A stretch of DNA of 64,000 nucleotides, from assembly GCF_003807585.1 (NCBI RefSeq), contig NZ_RMBX01000006.1, positions 124,001 through 188,000 of the forward strand, written 5' to 3'. How positions within the stretch are numbered: position 1 is the stretch's first letter; each line of letters begins with the position of its first letter. Source of the stretch: Chitinophaga barathri. Its GTDB lineage: Bacteria > Bacteroidota > Bacteroidia > Chitinophagales > Chitinophagaceae. Below are positions 28,129-36,136 of this stretch, piece after piece. The translations under genes and the position numbers were made by a program. The notes under the pieces are model-generated. The model was not told where the DNA came from, ran no database searches, and saw only the letters and a list, made by a program, of their open reading frames with translations.

Positions 28129-28404
28129 ATGATAGAAAAAGAAAAGCCGGGTATTGAAATTCCTGGTGTTTGTTTAATCTTTAAATTGAAAATGATGGAA
28201 GAAAAAAATGTTAAGCCGTCAGAGGAACCGTCTGCATGGTTTCTGTTCTGTAAACAGGTGCTCGAAGACAATAGAGCAATAAAAGAGCATCTCAGAAATG
28301 GGGGAGAGCTTGAAGACCTGAAAGATCAGTATGATTTTGTAATGCCTTTTACCGCAGCAGATTTAAATACGGCGATAGCAAGGTATAGAGAATCTGGCTG
28401 GTGA
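28129..28404 (+). CDS. Small hypothetical protein of a low-GC gene pair
   Basis: This is a 91-residue cytoplasmic protein with no signal peptide or membrane segment. The first 21 residues may not be translated: an ATG at 28192-28197 would give a 70-residue form starting MMEEKNVKPS. The core is acidic and helical (WFLFCKQVLEDNRAIKEHL). I do not recognise a family. Base composition is visibly more AT-rich than its neighbours. It precedes the DUF6169-like gene by 31 bases on the same strand and is framed by terminators, so the two form an isolated unit. A small protein before a larger one of unknown function recalls toxin-antitoxin or immunity arrangements, but no motif supports that. Confidence 0.5.
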   Translation: MIEKEKPGIEIPGVCLIFKLKMMEEKNVKPSEEPSAWFLFCKQVLEDNRAIKEHLRNGGELEDLKDQYDFVMPFTAADLNTAIARYRESGW

Positions 28405-28435
28405 AATTAATTGTTAACCCAAAAAATAGATACGT

Positions 28436-28924
28436 TTGTTTAACCCATATAATATAACAGAGAGCAGAGCTCTTTCTTATATGTTTATTACTGACTACAA
28501 CATAAAGTACAAGATGTACTTTAGTGAATACGGACATAGGTTTAGAGACCCTGTAATGGCACGATGCGTATATCTCTTTAACATTGTGGTAGAAGAAGGA
28601 AAGCCCGGAGAAAATGGTGTTGATCTCCGTGTTGCCGATACGGTATTCGCAGTTCTCCGGAGATTTTTTGAAGAACAAACTAAGGCACTCATCTATATTT
28701 GCGATTCATCTGATTCCCGTGAATTGGCCCGGAAACGGAAGTTCGATATATGGTTCAACAAATACCATAACAATGCATTTGTGAAAGGAGAGTACGCGGC
28801 AATTTTTGGAGAAGAGAAGGTTTATAATTCGATGATCCTAAGTAAAGACAATCCACTATGGTATTATTTCCTGGTTGCCTGTGACAGGCTGAACAAAGCT
28901 CTCAGCAAACCAGATGGCAAATAA
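28436..28924 (+). CDS. DUF6169-like hypothetical protein
   Basis: The 162-residue protein starts at TTG (28436). With that start the N-terminus reads NPYNITESRALSYMFITD, which resembles the beginning of DUF6169 proteins of Bacteroidota; an ATG at 28481 would lose it. The sequence alternates short beta segments with VYLFNIVVEEG, AVLRRFFEEQ and IYICDSSDSRELARKRKFDIWF, the last a conserved-looking D-S-x-D plus basic helix. No signal peptide or membrane helix. The function is unknown. It is low in GC like the small gene before it and is followed by a bidirectional terminator. Confidence 0.55.
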   Translation: MFNPYNITESRALSYMFITDYNIKYKMYFSEYGHRFRDPVMARCVYLFNIVVEEGKPGENGVDLRVADTVFAVLRRFFEEQTKALIYICDSSDSRELARKRKFDIWFNKYHNNAFVKGEYAAIFGEEKVYNSMILSKDNPLWYYFLVACDRLNKALSKPDGK

Positions 28925-28944
28925 ACAGCACCTAACAAACAAGA

Positions 28945-28968
28945 AAGGCTGCCAACCGGCAGCCTTCT
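28945..28968. terminator. Bidirectional terminator after the low-GC pair
   Basis: AAGGCTGCC / GGCAGCCTT perfect 9-bp stem with loop AACC between converging genes. Confidence 0.7.
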
Positions 28969-28993
28969 CATAAAAATCTCTTTCAAATTCAAC

Positions 28994-29392
28994 CTAACCT
29001 TTCCGGAACGGTAATCTCACCTGCAGGTGATGATATTGCATGTCCACCTGCGGAGCAGGGGTTTGCGCCTTCACGGAATAAGGAAGGATATAGGTAACGT
29101 TGCCCTTCTTGTAAGTCATTACTGACTTCACACTCACGGCATTGTCAGAGCTCAGTTTAAAAGCGTTGTTCAGAAAACCATTTGCCTTAAATCCTGCATC
29201 AAGGCTCAGATTGGTCTTCGGCATGGCGGTAAGCCGGTATTTGACCTCGGTTTTCTTGCCCAGTTTGTCTTCGTTGTTGTCCAAATTACCGCCCAGGTCA
29301 CTGGCCTGCACACGGAGCGCCACTGCGGACAGGGCGACTACCATGAGGCAACTCAGTGATAATCTTTGGATTATGTAATTTAGCTTGTTCAT
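28994..29392 (-). CDS. Small exported hypothetical protein
   Basis: The 132-residue protein has a hydrophobic signal (about 1-30, ending RVQAS). The mature part is about 100 residues, mostly beta-prone (KTEVKYRLTAMPKTNLSLDAGF, VKSVMTYKKGNVTYILPYSV), and basic at the end. I do not recognise a family. The N-terminal residues LNYIIQRLSLSCLM fit a Sec signal and not a lipoprotein, as no lipobox is visible. It is monocistronic, converges with the low-GC pair and is divergent from the TPR gene. Confidence 0.6.
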   Translation of the reverse strand: MNKLNYIIQRLSLSCLMVVALSAVALRVQASDLGGNLDNNEDKLGKKTEVKYRLTAMPKTNLSLDAGFKANGFLNNAFKLSSDNAVSVKSVMTYKKGNVTYILPYSVKAQTPAPQVDMQYHHLQVRLPFRKG

Positions 29393-29539
29393 CTTAGTGC
29401 AAATATACGAAAAAATTATCTATCATAACGGAATCCTAATGCAAAGTACCCAATTATCTTAAAAAAATGTTAAAAAATACATAAGCGGTAAGCCTCCGGG
29501 TGTTTGGTGACAGCACCAAAATCCCATATATTTACATCA

Positions 29540-30970
29540 ATGAATCACGACTTCCCATCATTTAATGAGTTTAACGAGGATTTTGAAGATTTGAGGGACC
29601 TGCTTCAGCAATTTGAAAATCTAAAGGAGGGACGCTCCCACGCCTTCCTGGATGAGGATTCCTTCGAACAGATCATCGACTATTACGACGAACACGATGA
29701 ACTCAATAATGCCCTCCAGGCCGTGGAAATAGCCATCGAGCAATTTCCCTTCTCCTCCGCTCTCCTCCTTAAAAAATCCGCCTTACTTATAGAAACCAAA
29801 AAATACCGTGAAGCCCTCGCTTTGCTGGAAAAAGCCGCATTGCTGGACAGTAACGATATTAACCTCTATATCCTCAAAACAGACGTGTACCTGGCCATGA
29901 ACCAGCACGAAAAAGCCGCCGCGCTCCTCGAGGAACAAATCAGGATCTTCGACGGAGAAGACCGCACAGACCTGCTCCTGGAGCTGGCGGACGTGTACGA
30001 CGACTGGGAGGAATTCGAAAAAGTGTTCGACTGCCTGAAACTCCTCCTGGAATACGATCCCAATAACGAAGAAGCTCTCCATAAGATCTGCTTCTGGACG
30101 GAATTTACCGGCCGCAACGAGGAAAGTATCCGCCTGCATACCAATATTATCAACGAGCACCCGTACAACCAGCTCGCCTGGTTCAACCTGGGCACGGCCT
30201 ACCAGGGCCTGAAGCTCTACGAAAAAGCCATAGACGCCTATCAGTACGCCGTCGTGATCGATGAAAAATTCGATTACGCCTACCGCAACATGGGAGACGC
30301 CTATATCCACCTGCGCAAATACAACGAAGCCATCGAAGTGCTCCAGAAACACCTGGAGATCGCCAAACCCGAAGACGTCATCTACGAAGCCATCGGCCAT
30401 TGCTACGAAAAAATGCGCAAGTTCACCCAGGCCCGTTATTATTACCGCAAAGCATCCCACCTCAGCCCGCACGACGATAAGCTGTACCTGAAGATCGCCA
30501 AAGCGTACATGACGGAAGAAAGCTGGGAAAACGCCATCAAGTCCCTCCAGTCCGCCCTGCGCATCAACAAAAACAGTGCGGAGTACAATATCACCCTCGG
30601 CCAATGTTACCTGCAGCTGGGCATGGACAAGGAAGCCCTCGTGCAGTTCCTCAGCGCCGTGCGCCTCAGGCCAAACAGTGCCCAGGCCTGGAAAGAGTTC
30701 ATCCGGGGCCTTTATGCCGCCGGCCATGTGGAAGAAGCCCTTACCCAACTGGAAGCGGCGGAAGCCAAAATAGGCCGGAAACCCGTGTTCCTGTTCTACA
30801 AAGCAGCGCTCCTCATTGCCATCGGCAAAACCAAGGAAGGCCTGCTGCAACTGGAAACCGCCCTGCAACTTCATCCCAGGCAGGTCAAAAAAATGGTCGA
30901 GCTGGACCCTTCTATTCTGCAACATACCGCTGTGGTAGAACTTATTGCAAGGTACAGGCGTAAGCGTTAA
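29540..30970 (+). CDS. Tetratricopeptide repeat protein
   Basis: The 476-residue cytoplasmic protein is made of consecutive TPR units from about residue 60 to the end; at least nine can be counted. Well-formed units read AWFNLGTAYQGLKLYEKAIDAYQYAV (about 215-240) and YAYRNMGDAYIHLRKYNEAIEVL (about 248-270). The first 30 residues are acidic and aromatic, without a signal peptide. I place the start at the ATG at 29540; an in-frame stretch upstream to 29504 overlaps what should be the promoter region. TPR proteins are protein-binding scaffolds and nothing in the neighbours tells the partner. Codon use is unusually rich in C-ending codons. Confidence 0.85.
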   Translation: MNHDFPSFNEFNEDFEDLRDLLQQFENLKEGRSHAFLDEDSFEQIIDYYDEHDELNNALQAVEIAIEQFPFSSALLLKKSALLIETKKYREALALLEKAALLDSNDINLYILKTDVYLAMNQHEKAAALLEEQIRIFDGEDRTDLLLELADVYDDWEEFEKVFDCLKLLLEYDPNNEEALHKICFWTEFTGRNEESIRLHTNIINEHPYNQLAWFNLGTAYQGLKLYEKAIDAYQYAVVIDEKFDYAYRNMGDAYIHLRKYNEAIEVLQKHLEIAKPEDVIYEAIGHCYEKMRKFTQARYYYRKASHLSPHDDKLYLKIAKAYMTEESWENAIKSLQSALRINKNSAEYNITLGQCYLQLGMDKEALVQFLSAVRLRPNSAQAWKEFIRGLYAAGHVEEALTQLEAAEAKIGRKPVFLFYKAALLIAIGKTKEGLLQLETALQLHPRQVKKMVELDPSILQHTAVVELIARYRRKR

Positions 30971-30978
30971 GTCATTTT

Positions 30979-31039
30979 TTGCTCCTCCTATCGTATTACT
31001 TCTTATTTTTGCCGCGGTTTTTTAATTTGGGGCTCCAAA
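30979..31039 (+). promoter_or_regulatory. Candidate promoter and leader hairpin of the comA-like gene
   Basis: TTG (30979-30981) and TATTTTTG (31004-31011) are 22 bases apart, a little long. The predicted leader starts with a hairpin ATTTGG-GGCT-CCAAAT (about 31024-31039). Confidence 0.35.
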
Positions 31040-31135
31040 TAGAAAACCGGAAAAAACCAACCCAGTACAGGTAGGCATAGCTTTGTAATGTAGTTTGGTA
31101 GGAAATGACCATTAAGAAGAATAAAATCGTGAAAA

Positions 31136-31900
31136 ATGAATTTTAATCTGACGCAAATTCCTGAAAGAACCAGTAAGCCCCGTGGCCATGGCCTGACCAT
31201 GGTGATGGACAAAGGCCTGAGTGTCGAAGAAGCGAAGAACTTTTTATCTGCGGCAGCGCCACATGTAGACATTGTTAAGCTGGGATTCGGAACATCCTTC
31301 GTAACGCCTAACCTGCGCACAAAGATCGAACTGTACCAGGCTGCCAACATTCCCGTTTATTTCGGCGGTACCCTGTTTGAAGCATTCCTCATCAGGAACC
31401 AGTTTGAAGAATACGTAAAAGTGGTCAAAGACTACGGTATCTCCATGATGGAAGTATCGGACGGCTCCATCACCATCCCGCACGCGGAAAAATGCGGCTA
31501 CATCGAAAAACTGACCAAACACGGTATCGTACTGAGCGAAGTCGGTTCAAAAGATGCGGAGCATATCATTCCTCCCTACAAATGGATCGAACTGATGCGC
31601 GCCGAACTGGAGGCAGGAGCCACCTATGTGATCGCTGAAGCCCGCGAAGGCGGAAACGTAGGCATCTACCGCGGCTCAGGCGAAGTGCGTGAAGGGCTGG
31701 TACAGGAGATACTCACACAGATCCCCGCTGAAAAGATCATCTGGGAAGCGCCCCAGAAAGACCAGCAATTGTATTTCCTGGAGCTGGTAGGCTGCAATGC
31801 GAACCTCGGCAACCTCGCCCCGCATGAAGTCATCCCCCTGGAAGCCATGCGCGTAGGGCTTCGCGGAGATACCTTCCATCTTTTCCTCGATAAAGAATAA
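31136..31900 (+). CDS. comA: Phosphosulfolactate synthase (ComA family)
   Basis: The 254-residue enzyme family adds sulfite to phosphoenolpyruvate to give phosphosulfolactate. In methanogens this is the first step of coenzyme M synthesis; bacterial homologues probably serve sulfolactate or related sulfonates. The TIM-barrel signature is visible: VDIVKLGFGTSFVTP (about 44-58), VYFGGTLFEAFL (about 74-85), GISMMEVSDGSITIP (about 101-115) and IAEAREGGNVGIYRGSGEVR (about 167-186). Length is normal. No other coenzyme M gene is nearby; aroE follows after a terminator. Since many Bacteroidota make sulfonolipids, a link to that chemistry is tempting but not shown. Confidence 0.85.
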   Translation: MNFNLTQIPERTSKPRGHGLTMVMDKGLSVEEAKNFLSAAAPHVDIVKLGFGTSFVTPNLRTKIELYQAANIPVYFGGTLFEAFLIRNQFEEYVKVVKDYGISMMEVSDGSITIPHAEKCGYIEKLTKHGIVLSEVGSKDAEHIIPPYKWIELMRAELEAGATYVIAEAREGGNVGIYRGSGEVREGLVQEILTQIPAEKIIWEAPQKDQQLYFLELVGCNANLGNLAPHEVIPLEAMRVGLRGDTFHLFLDKE

Positions 31901-31911
31901 ACTAATTATAC

Positions 31912-31945
31912 AGGATTGCCGGCCTCCGGCAATCCTTTCATTTTG
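31912..31945 (+). terminator. Terminator between comA and aroE
   Basis: AGGATTGCCGG / CCGGCAATCCT perfect 11-bp stem, loop CCT, followed by TTCATTTTG. Confidence 0.8.
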
Positions 31946-31959
31946 TAATCGACCTAACC

Positions 31960-32682
31960 GTGCGTTTATTCGGCCTCATCGGTTTCCCGCTCTCTCATTC
32001 CTTCAGCAAAGGTTTTTTTGCGGACAAATTCCGCAACGAAAGCATCACCGGATGCCATTACGAGAATTTTCCCATCCCATCGATAGAAGAATTTCCCGGC
32101 CTCTGGGCTCATCATGCAGAGCTGGAAGGCCTCAACGTCACCATCCCTTACAAACAGGCCGTGATCCCTTATCTCGATGAACTGAGCGATGCCGCAAAAG
32201 CCATCGGCGCGGTGAACTGCATCCGCCGCAAAGACGGGAAACTAACAGGCAACAATACGGACGTAATCGGCTTCAGCCGTTCATTACAGCCGCTCCTTCA
32301 GCCGCAACACACCAAAGCGTTGATACTCGGCACCGGCGGCGCGGCGAAAGCCGTGAAATATTCGCTGGAGCAACTGGGCATTACATACACGGAAGTAAGC
32401 CGCAGCGGCCCCGTACAGTACGAGGCATTGAACGAAACCATGATGCGGGAACACACGCTCATCGTAAACACCACACCGCTGGGCATGTACCCCAATGTAA
32501 ATGAAGCGCCGCCGATCCCTTATGAATTCACGGGCGCGCAACATCTTTTTTACGACCTGATCTATAATCCCGCTGAAACGCAATTCATGAAAAATGGCGC
32601 CGCACAAGGTGCTGCGGTGAAGAATGGACATGAAATGCTCGTGCTGCAGGCAGAGGCGAGCTGGGAGATATGGAATGCATAG
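31960..32682 (+). CDS. aroE: Shikimate dehydrogenase
   Basis: The 240-residue enzyme reduces 3-dehydroshikimate to shikimate with NADPH in aromatic amino acid synthesis. It starts with GTG, and the N-terminus then reads RLFGLIGFPLSHSFS, the usual substrate-binding start. The catalytic Lys65 in NVTIPYK and Asp101 in NNTD are both present, and the cofactor loop GTGGAAKA is at about 124-131. Length is about 30 residues below the E. coli enzyme, as often in Bacteroidota. A terminator precedes it by 15 bases, so most transcription should come from a separate start. Its last bases overlap a possible start of the next gene. Confidence 0.93.
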   Translation: MRLFGLIGFPLSHSFSKGFFADKFRNESITGCHYENFPIPSIEEFPGLWAHHAELEGLNVTIPYKQAVIPYLDELSDAAKAIGAVNCIRRKDGKLTGNNTDVIGFSRSLQPLLQPQHTKALILGTGGAAKAVKYSLEQLGITYTEVSRSGPVQYEALNETMMREHTLIVNTTPLGMYPNVNEAPPIPYEFTGAQHLFYDLIYNPAETQFMKNGAAQGAAVKNGHEMLVLQAEASWEIWNA

Positions 32683-32698
32683 GAAAAATGTTCCCCCT

Positions 32699-33160
32699 AT
32701 GATATTGACTTCCCTTGATGCAAAGTATGAACGGCTCGGTGCCAGGCTTGTTCCTCTTGGCAAAAAACTGCTGGTGGCCATTTCTGTTCTGGTAGTATTA
32801 TTGCTGCTGCTCGATAAGCTAACTACGCGTCCCATGAACTGGACCTTATTCACCATCGTGGCACTGCCATCAACTGCCTATGCTTTGTATCTGTCGTACA
32901 AAACCCTTTACAGTATTGCGCTTGATAAGACTGGTGAGTATTATGAGATAGAAATCCTTAAGGGTAACAATATCTCAACGGTGAAACTTGAAAAAAGCGA
33001 TGTCGAGATCAGGGTAGTACGCAGCCCGGGTTTTACCATGGCGCTGGAAATACAGATCATTTACCAACAACGTATCTACTATATCCAGAAGGAATCGGCA
33101 GTGTGGTCGAAAAAACAAATGACGGAGCTGAAAAACCTTATTGAGCAGCCTTCGGCTTAA
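32699..33160 (+). CDS. Hypothetical membrane protein
   Basis: This is a 153-residue protein with two hydrophobic helices close together (about residues 24-40 and 48-65), then a soluble C-terminal part of about 85 residues that alternates beta strands (GEYYEIEILKGNNISTVKLEKSDVEIRVV) and ends in a helix (KKQMTELKNLIEQ). That layout resembles bacterial PH-domain membrane proteins, but I do not claim the family. An ATG at 32675, overlapping the end of aroE by eight bases, is an alternative start. It is probably translated with aroE. The 3' end overlaps the convergent methyltransferase by 23 bases. Confidence 0.6.
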   Translation: MILTSLDAKYERLGARLVPLGKKLLVAISVLVVLLLLLDKLTTRPMNWTLFTIVALPSTAYALYLSYKTLYSIALDKTGEYYEIEILKGNNISTVKLEKSDVEIRVVRSPGFTMALEIQIIYQQRIYYIQKESAVWSKKQMTELKNLIEQPSA

Positions 33161-33944
33161 TCATATAATACATACACGTCGTAAAAAAATTCCGCACGAA
33201 CGGTATCCCTTTCATCCAGCCGAATTGCTCCCTGGGCTGGAGTTTGAACTTATATTTATAGATCGGGTTGATCAGATAATATTTACGTTGCGTAATATCA
33301 TACCCCGTTTCTTTCGCGATCTTTTCGAACCTTTCAATGGAAATGCCGGTATCCACCAGTTCCATCAGTTCCTGTATGGTGCCCTGGCTTTCGCCGGCCG
33401 CTTTCAGCAGGCCGCGGTACAGCGGGCGCGGCAGCAGGTGGATGTAGGGGAGGAAGCTGAGCACCCTGCTCTGGCAGATCTGCTGGTGGCCGCCGTGGGG
33501 CATATACCAGGGCGGGAAACCGAAGTATGCCTGTCCGCCGGGGCTGAGCAGTTCTTTCAGGTAAGCGATCAGTTTATGCTGATCGGGGATGTGCTCGATG
33601 GCATCTTTGAGGATGATGATATCAAAAGCATGACGGAACTCGCCGAAGAAGTCCACATCATAAATATTTTTGGCAATCAGGCGCAGCTGGCCGCTTTCGG
33701 CATAACTGCCCAGGAACCCTTTCGCGAGCTCGATGCGCTCGGGCCAGAGGTCCACGCCCACACAGTCGCAGCCCTGCTCCAGGAAAGGAGTGAGCACGCC
33801 GCCTTCGCCGCAGCCTATTTCCATTACGCGGAGGCCGCGCAGGTCCGGGAACTCCCGGGCGATAAAAGGCAGTACGTAATTCCTTGAATTCTCTACCTGC
33901 TGCTGGTAGCGCAGGGTGGCATCTGTATGTTGCGGTAATGACAT
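33138..33944 (-). CDS. Class I SAM-dependent methyltransferase
   Basis: The 268-residue protein has a standard class I methyltransferase core. Motif I, VMEIGCGEGGVLTPFLEQG (about 40-58), binds SAM, the acidic residue at the end of strand 2 is in CVGVDLWPERIE, and FDIIILKDAIEHIPD (about 109-123) matches motif IV of UbiG/COQ5-like enzymes that act on small molecules or lipids. The C-terminal third (ITQRKYYLINPIYKYKFK) has no family I recognise. Neighbours give no hint about the substrate; glycan or lipid modification are both possible. Confidence 0.85.
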   Translation of the reverse strand: MSLPQHTDATLRYQQQVENSRNYVLPFIAREFPDLRGLRVMEIGCGEGGVLTPFLEQGCDCVGVDLWPERIELAKGFLGSYAESGQLRLIAKNIYDVDFFGEFRHAFDIIILKDAIEHIPDQHKLIAYLKELLSPGGQAYFGFPPWYMPHGGHQQICQSRVLSFLPYIHLLPRPLYRGLLKAAGESQGTIQELMELVDTGISIERFEKIAKETGYDITQRKYYLINPIYKYKFKLQPREQFGWMKGIPFVRNFFTTCMYYMIKPKAAQ

Positions 33945-34114
33945 GCGTTGTTGCTAAAATTCCGTGAAAATAGAATATTTTTTCAAGTGTCGAAGCCCGT
34001 AGCGGGTTAATTCCCGTTCCGGACCGATTATAGCCGGTACGGGCCGCTGTTACAAAATCCCCCGGCCTCGGTTCCTTTCCTTATTTTTGGAATGGTTTTA
34101 GCCCATTTAAGAAT

Positions 34115-34816
34115 ATGCTGAGAACGATTTTCCTCTTATTACTGGCCTTTCCCGCCGCCGCGCAGCAAAAAGAAGCGGTGCGCATCACGGCGGTGTACGA
34201 TTCCGGCGCCGTAGCGGAACTGTACAGCACTACGCCCATCGGGCTGGAAGTGACCTATGCAGACAGCAGCAAACGCAAAACAGCAGGCCTCCTGAAAGGA
34301 GATATCCGCTGGAACGAGGTGAAGGTGGAATCGCCTTATGGCGAATGCAGAAACGGTGTGCTGCGTTTCAACCGCAACGCCATTCGCCCGGACAATTACC
34401 GGATGCGCCTGCTGGTGACCCTGGCGGAGCAGTCGGGTAAACAGCATGAAGTATACCTCCAGCTCCCGTTCCTCACCGCGATCCGCTTCCATCATTATGC
34501 GGACAGCCTGAAACGGGGCATTCATTTTTATCTGAACGTTGAGGGTATCTATAACAGCGGCCGCATTTACCCGCTGGATACTTCGCGCGTGAAATTGTTT
34601 GCGGACAAAGGGAAAATAATAGGGCAGGACCTGCTCATCCCGCAGGAAGACAGCATTACGCGGAGCATTGCAGTGAAAGCCGTTTACCGTGGCAACGCGG
34701 ACATCAATGCCGCTTCCGATATCCCCGTAAAACAGCTGCCAGACGATGAATCGCTCATCATCCAGGATGCGCGTGACCTTTATAAAAAGGCACCGAAAAA
34801 GAAAAAAGGCAACTAA
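34115..34816 (+). CDS. Exported hypothetical protein
   Basis: The 233-residue protein has a signal peptide (about 1-17, MLRTIFLLLLAFPAAAQ). The mature part looks beta-rich, with regular strands (KEAVRITAVYDSG, NYRMRLLVTLAEQSG, HEVYLQLPF), and ends in a lysine-rich tail (KKAPKKKKGN). No CxxC, lipobox or membrane segment. I do not recognise a family. A TATTTTTG -7 element lies at 34082-34089, about 26 bases before the start. It stands alone before the SRP RNA gene. Confidence 0.6.
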   Translation: MLRTIFLLLLAFPAAAQQKEAVRITAVYDSGAVAELYSTTPIGLEVTYADSSKRKTAGLLKGDIRWNEVKVESPYGECRNGVLRFNRNAIRPDNYRMRLLVTLAEQSGKQHEVYLQLPFLTAIRFHHYADSLKRGIHFYLNVEGIYNSGRIYPLDTSRVKLFADKGKIIGQDLLIPQEDSITRSIAVKAVYRGNADINAASDIPVKQLPDDESLIIQDARDLYKKAPKKKKGN

Positions 34817-34841
34817 AGAAAGAAAAACAGCATTGGAATAA

Positions 34842-34873
34842 TTTGCAAATTAATCAGCATTCATTTACCTTTG
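34842..34873 (+). promoter_or_regulatory. Promoter of the SRP RNA gene
   Basis: TTTG (34842-34845), 20 bases, TACCTTTG (34866-34873): a complete Bacteroidota -33/-7 promoter. The RNA begins about five bases downstream, as expected. Confidence 0.85.
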
Positions 34874-34877
34874 CAAC

Positions 34878-34972
34878 GGCAAGTCTTATACGACCAGCTC
34901 CTGCTGAACTCCCCCAGGACAGGAATGTAGCAAGGGTAGGCGGTTGTAGCGGTGCGATATAAGTAACTTGCC
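34878..34972 (+). ncRNA. ffs: Signal recognition particle RNA (small bacterial type)
   Basis: About 95 bases fold as one long hairpin: GGCAAGT...CTTATA pairs with TATAAGT...ACTTGCC at the base. The top holds the conserved domain IV with CAGGACAGGAATGTAGCA, matching the GG(A)...AGCA internal loops bound by Ffh. An eight-T run follows directly. This RNA works with Ffh in targeting membrane proteins. A perfect promoter lies just upstream. Confidence 0.85.
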
Positions 34973-34982
34973 ATTTTTTTTT
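34973..34982 (+). terminator. T run ending the SRP RNA
   Basis: The long terminal stem of the RNA is followed by ATTTTTTTTT and so serves as its own terminator. Confidence 0.6.
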
Positions 34983-35113
34983 CCCTTTATGGCAGGTTTC
35001 TCTCCTTATAATTTCCGAAATTAGTTTGTTGGTTTGTTTGAATTGCCCGGAATGTTTCGGAGAAGGGCGCCACGTGATCTTTTTTTAAAACTACAAGCAT
35101 AAAATCGCTCTAT

Positions 35114-35764
35114 ATGAAATTCTTTATTGATACAGCAAACCTTGCACAGATCCAGGAGGCGCATGACCTGGGCATTTTGGACGGCGTAACCACCAATCCC
35201 ACGCTTATGGCAAAGGAAGGGATCAAAGGAGAAGCTGCCATCATGAAACATTACGAAGCCATCTGCGAAATGGTAGAAGGCGACGTAAGTGCTGAAGTGC
35301 TCTCCACGGACTTCAAAACCATCGTGGAAGAAGGTAAAAAGCTGGCCGCCATCCACCCGAACATCGTGGTGAAGGTGCCGATGATCAAAGACGGCGTAAA
35401 AGCCATCAAATGGTTTACCGAAAACGGTATCCGTACCAACTGTACCCTGGTGTTTTCCGCGGGTCAGGCCATCCTGGCTGCTAAAGCCGGTGCGGCATAC
35501 GTTTCTCCCTTTATCGGCCGTATAGACGACAGCAACTGGGACGGCGTTGAGCTGATCGCCCAGATCGCGCAGATATACAGCATCCAGGGTTTCAAAACTG
35601 AGATACTGGCCGCTTCTATCCGCAGCGCGCTGCATATCGTAAAATGTGCTGAAGTGGGCGCTGATGTATGCACCTGCCCCGTGGATTCTATCCTGGGCCT
35701 GCTGAAACATCCGCTGACGGACATCGGCCTGGCTAAGTTCCTGGAAGATGCCAAAAAGATGTAA
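35114..35764 (+). CDS. fsa: Fructose-6-phosphate aldolase / short transaldolase
   Basis: The 216-residue TIM-barrel enzyme belongs to the short transaldolase (TalC/FSA/MipB) group. It starts MKFFIDTANL and has the DGVTTNPTLMAKEG loop (about 23-36). The Schiff-base lysine is K87 in VVKVPM. Later motifs are NCTLVFSAGQAILAAKAGA (about 104-122) and SPFIGRIDD (about 125-133). Whether it cleaves fructose-6-phosphate to dihydroxyacetone and glyceraldehyde-3-phosphate or works as a pentose-phosphate transaldolase cannot be decided; most Bacteroidota annotate it as transaldolase. It is followed by a strong terminator. Confidence 0.92.
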   Translation: MKFFIDTANLAQIQEAHDLGILDGVTTNPTLMAKEGIKGEAAIMKHYEAICEMVEGDVSAEVLSTDFKTIVEEGKKLAAIHPNIVVKVPMIKDGVKAIKWFTENGIRTNCTLVFSAGQAILAAKAGAAYVSPFIGRIDDSNWDGVELIAQIAQIYSIQGFKTEILAASIRSALHIVKCAEVGADVCTCPVDSILGLLKHPLTDIGLAKFLEDAKKM

Positions 35765-35795
35765 TCTCCTTAGCGTTTAATTTTTCATGTATAGA

Positions 35796-35825
35796 GGGGC
35801 TGTCCTGCAGGGCGGCCCCTTTTTT
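35796..35825 (+). terminator. Terminator after fsa
   Basis: GGGGCTGTCC-TGCA-GGGCGGCCCC, a ten-bp stem with one imperfect pair, then TTTTTTT. Confidence 0.85.
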
Positions 35826-35887
35826 GTGCCTGGTTCCCAAGTATACCCCCAAAAGCACCAGCTGCCCGATTCCAGGTATGCTGCGGT

Positions 35888-35907
35888 CCCCTCAATTCCC
35901 CTCAATT
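35888..35907. repeat. Two tandem 10-bp units
   Basis: CCCCTCAATT occurs twice head to tail in the gap between the fsa terminator and a second, orphan terminator. Confidence 0.8.
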
Positions 35908-35965
35908 CCATGTACTTGTTGCTGTTCCCTGTGCACCGGGCCGGGAACTCATCCGCTGTCTATTC

Positions 35966-35987
35966 AGCCCCATGTACGGGGCTTTTT
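35966..35987 (+). terminator. Orphan plus-strand terminator upstream of glpK
   Basis: AGCCCC-ATGTAC-GGGGCT followed by TTTT. The fsa gene already has its own terminator 150 bases before, so this either backs it up or ends a short transcript of 35830-35987. Confidence 0.6.
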
Positions 35988-36059
35988 AGACCACTACTTC
36001 CCGACTTATATAGTAGAGTTCTCTTAAAGTAGCCATAGTACTGCCTTACGATAGGGATA

Positions 36060-36136
36060 AAGCATACATGTCCCATATATAAGGCATATATATCCCATAG
36101 ATAAGGCATATCTATAAGATATGCCTTATCTATGCC
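36060..36136. repeat. 11-bp-period array ending in a perfect 18-bp inverted repeat
   Basis: Seven 11-base units follow each other: AAGCATACATG, TCCCATATATA, AGGCATATATA, TCCCATAGATA, AGGCATATCTA, TAAGATATGCC, TTATCTATGCC. The first five share CATA at positions 4-7. The last units invert the sequence, so that 36096-36113 and 36117-36134 are exact inverse complements around ATA. The 616-base gap between fsa and glpK otherwise holds two terminators and AT-rich sequence in which I see no gene. Confidence 0.8.
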
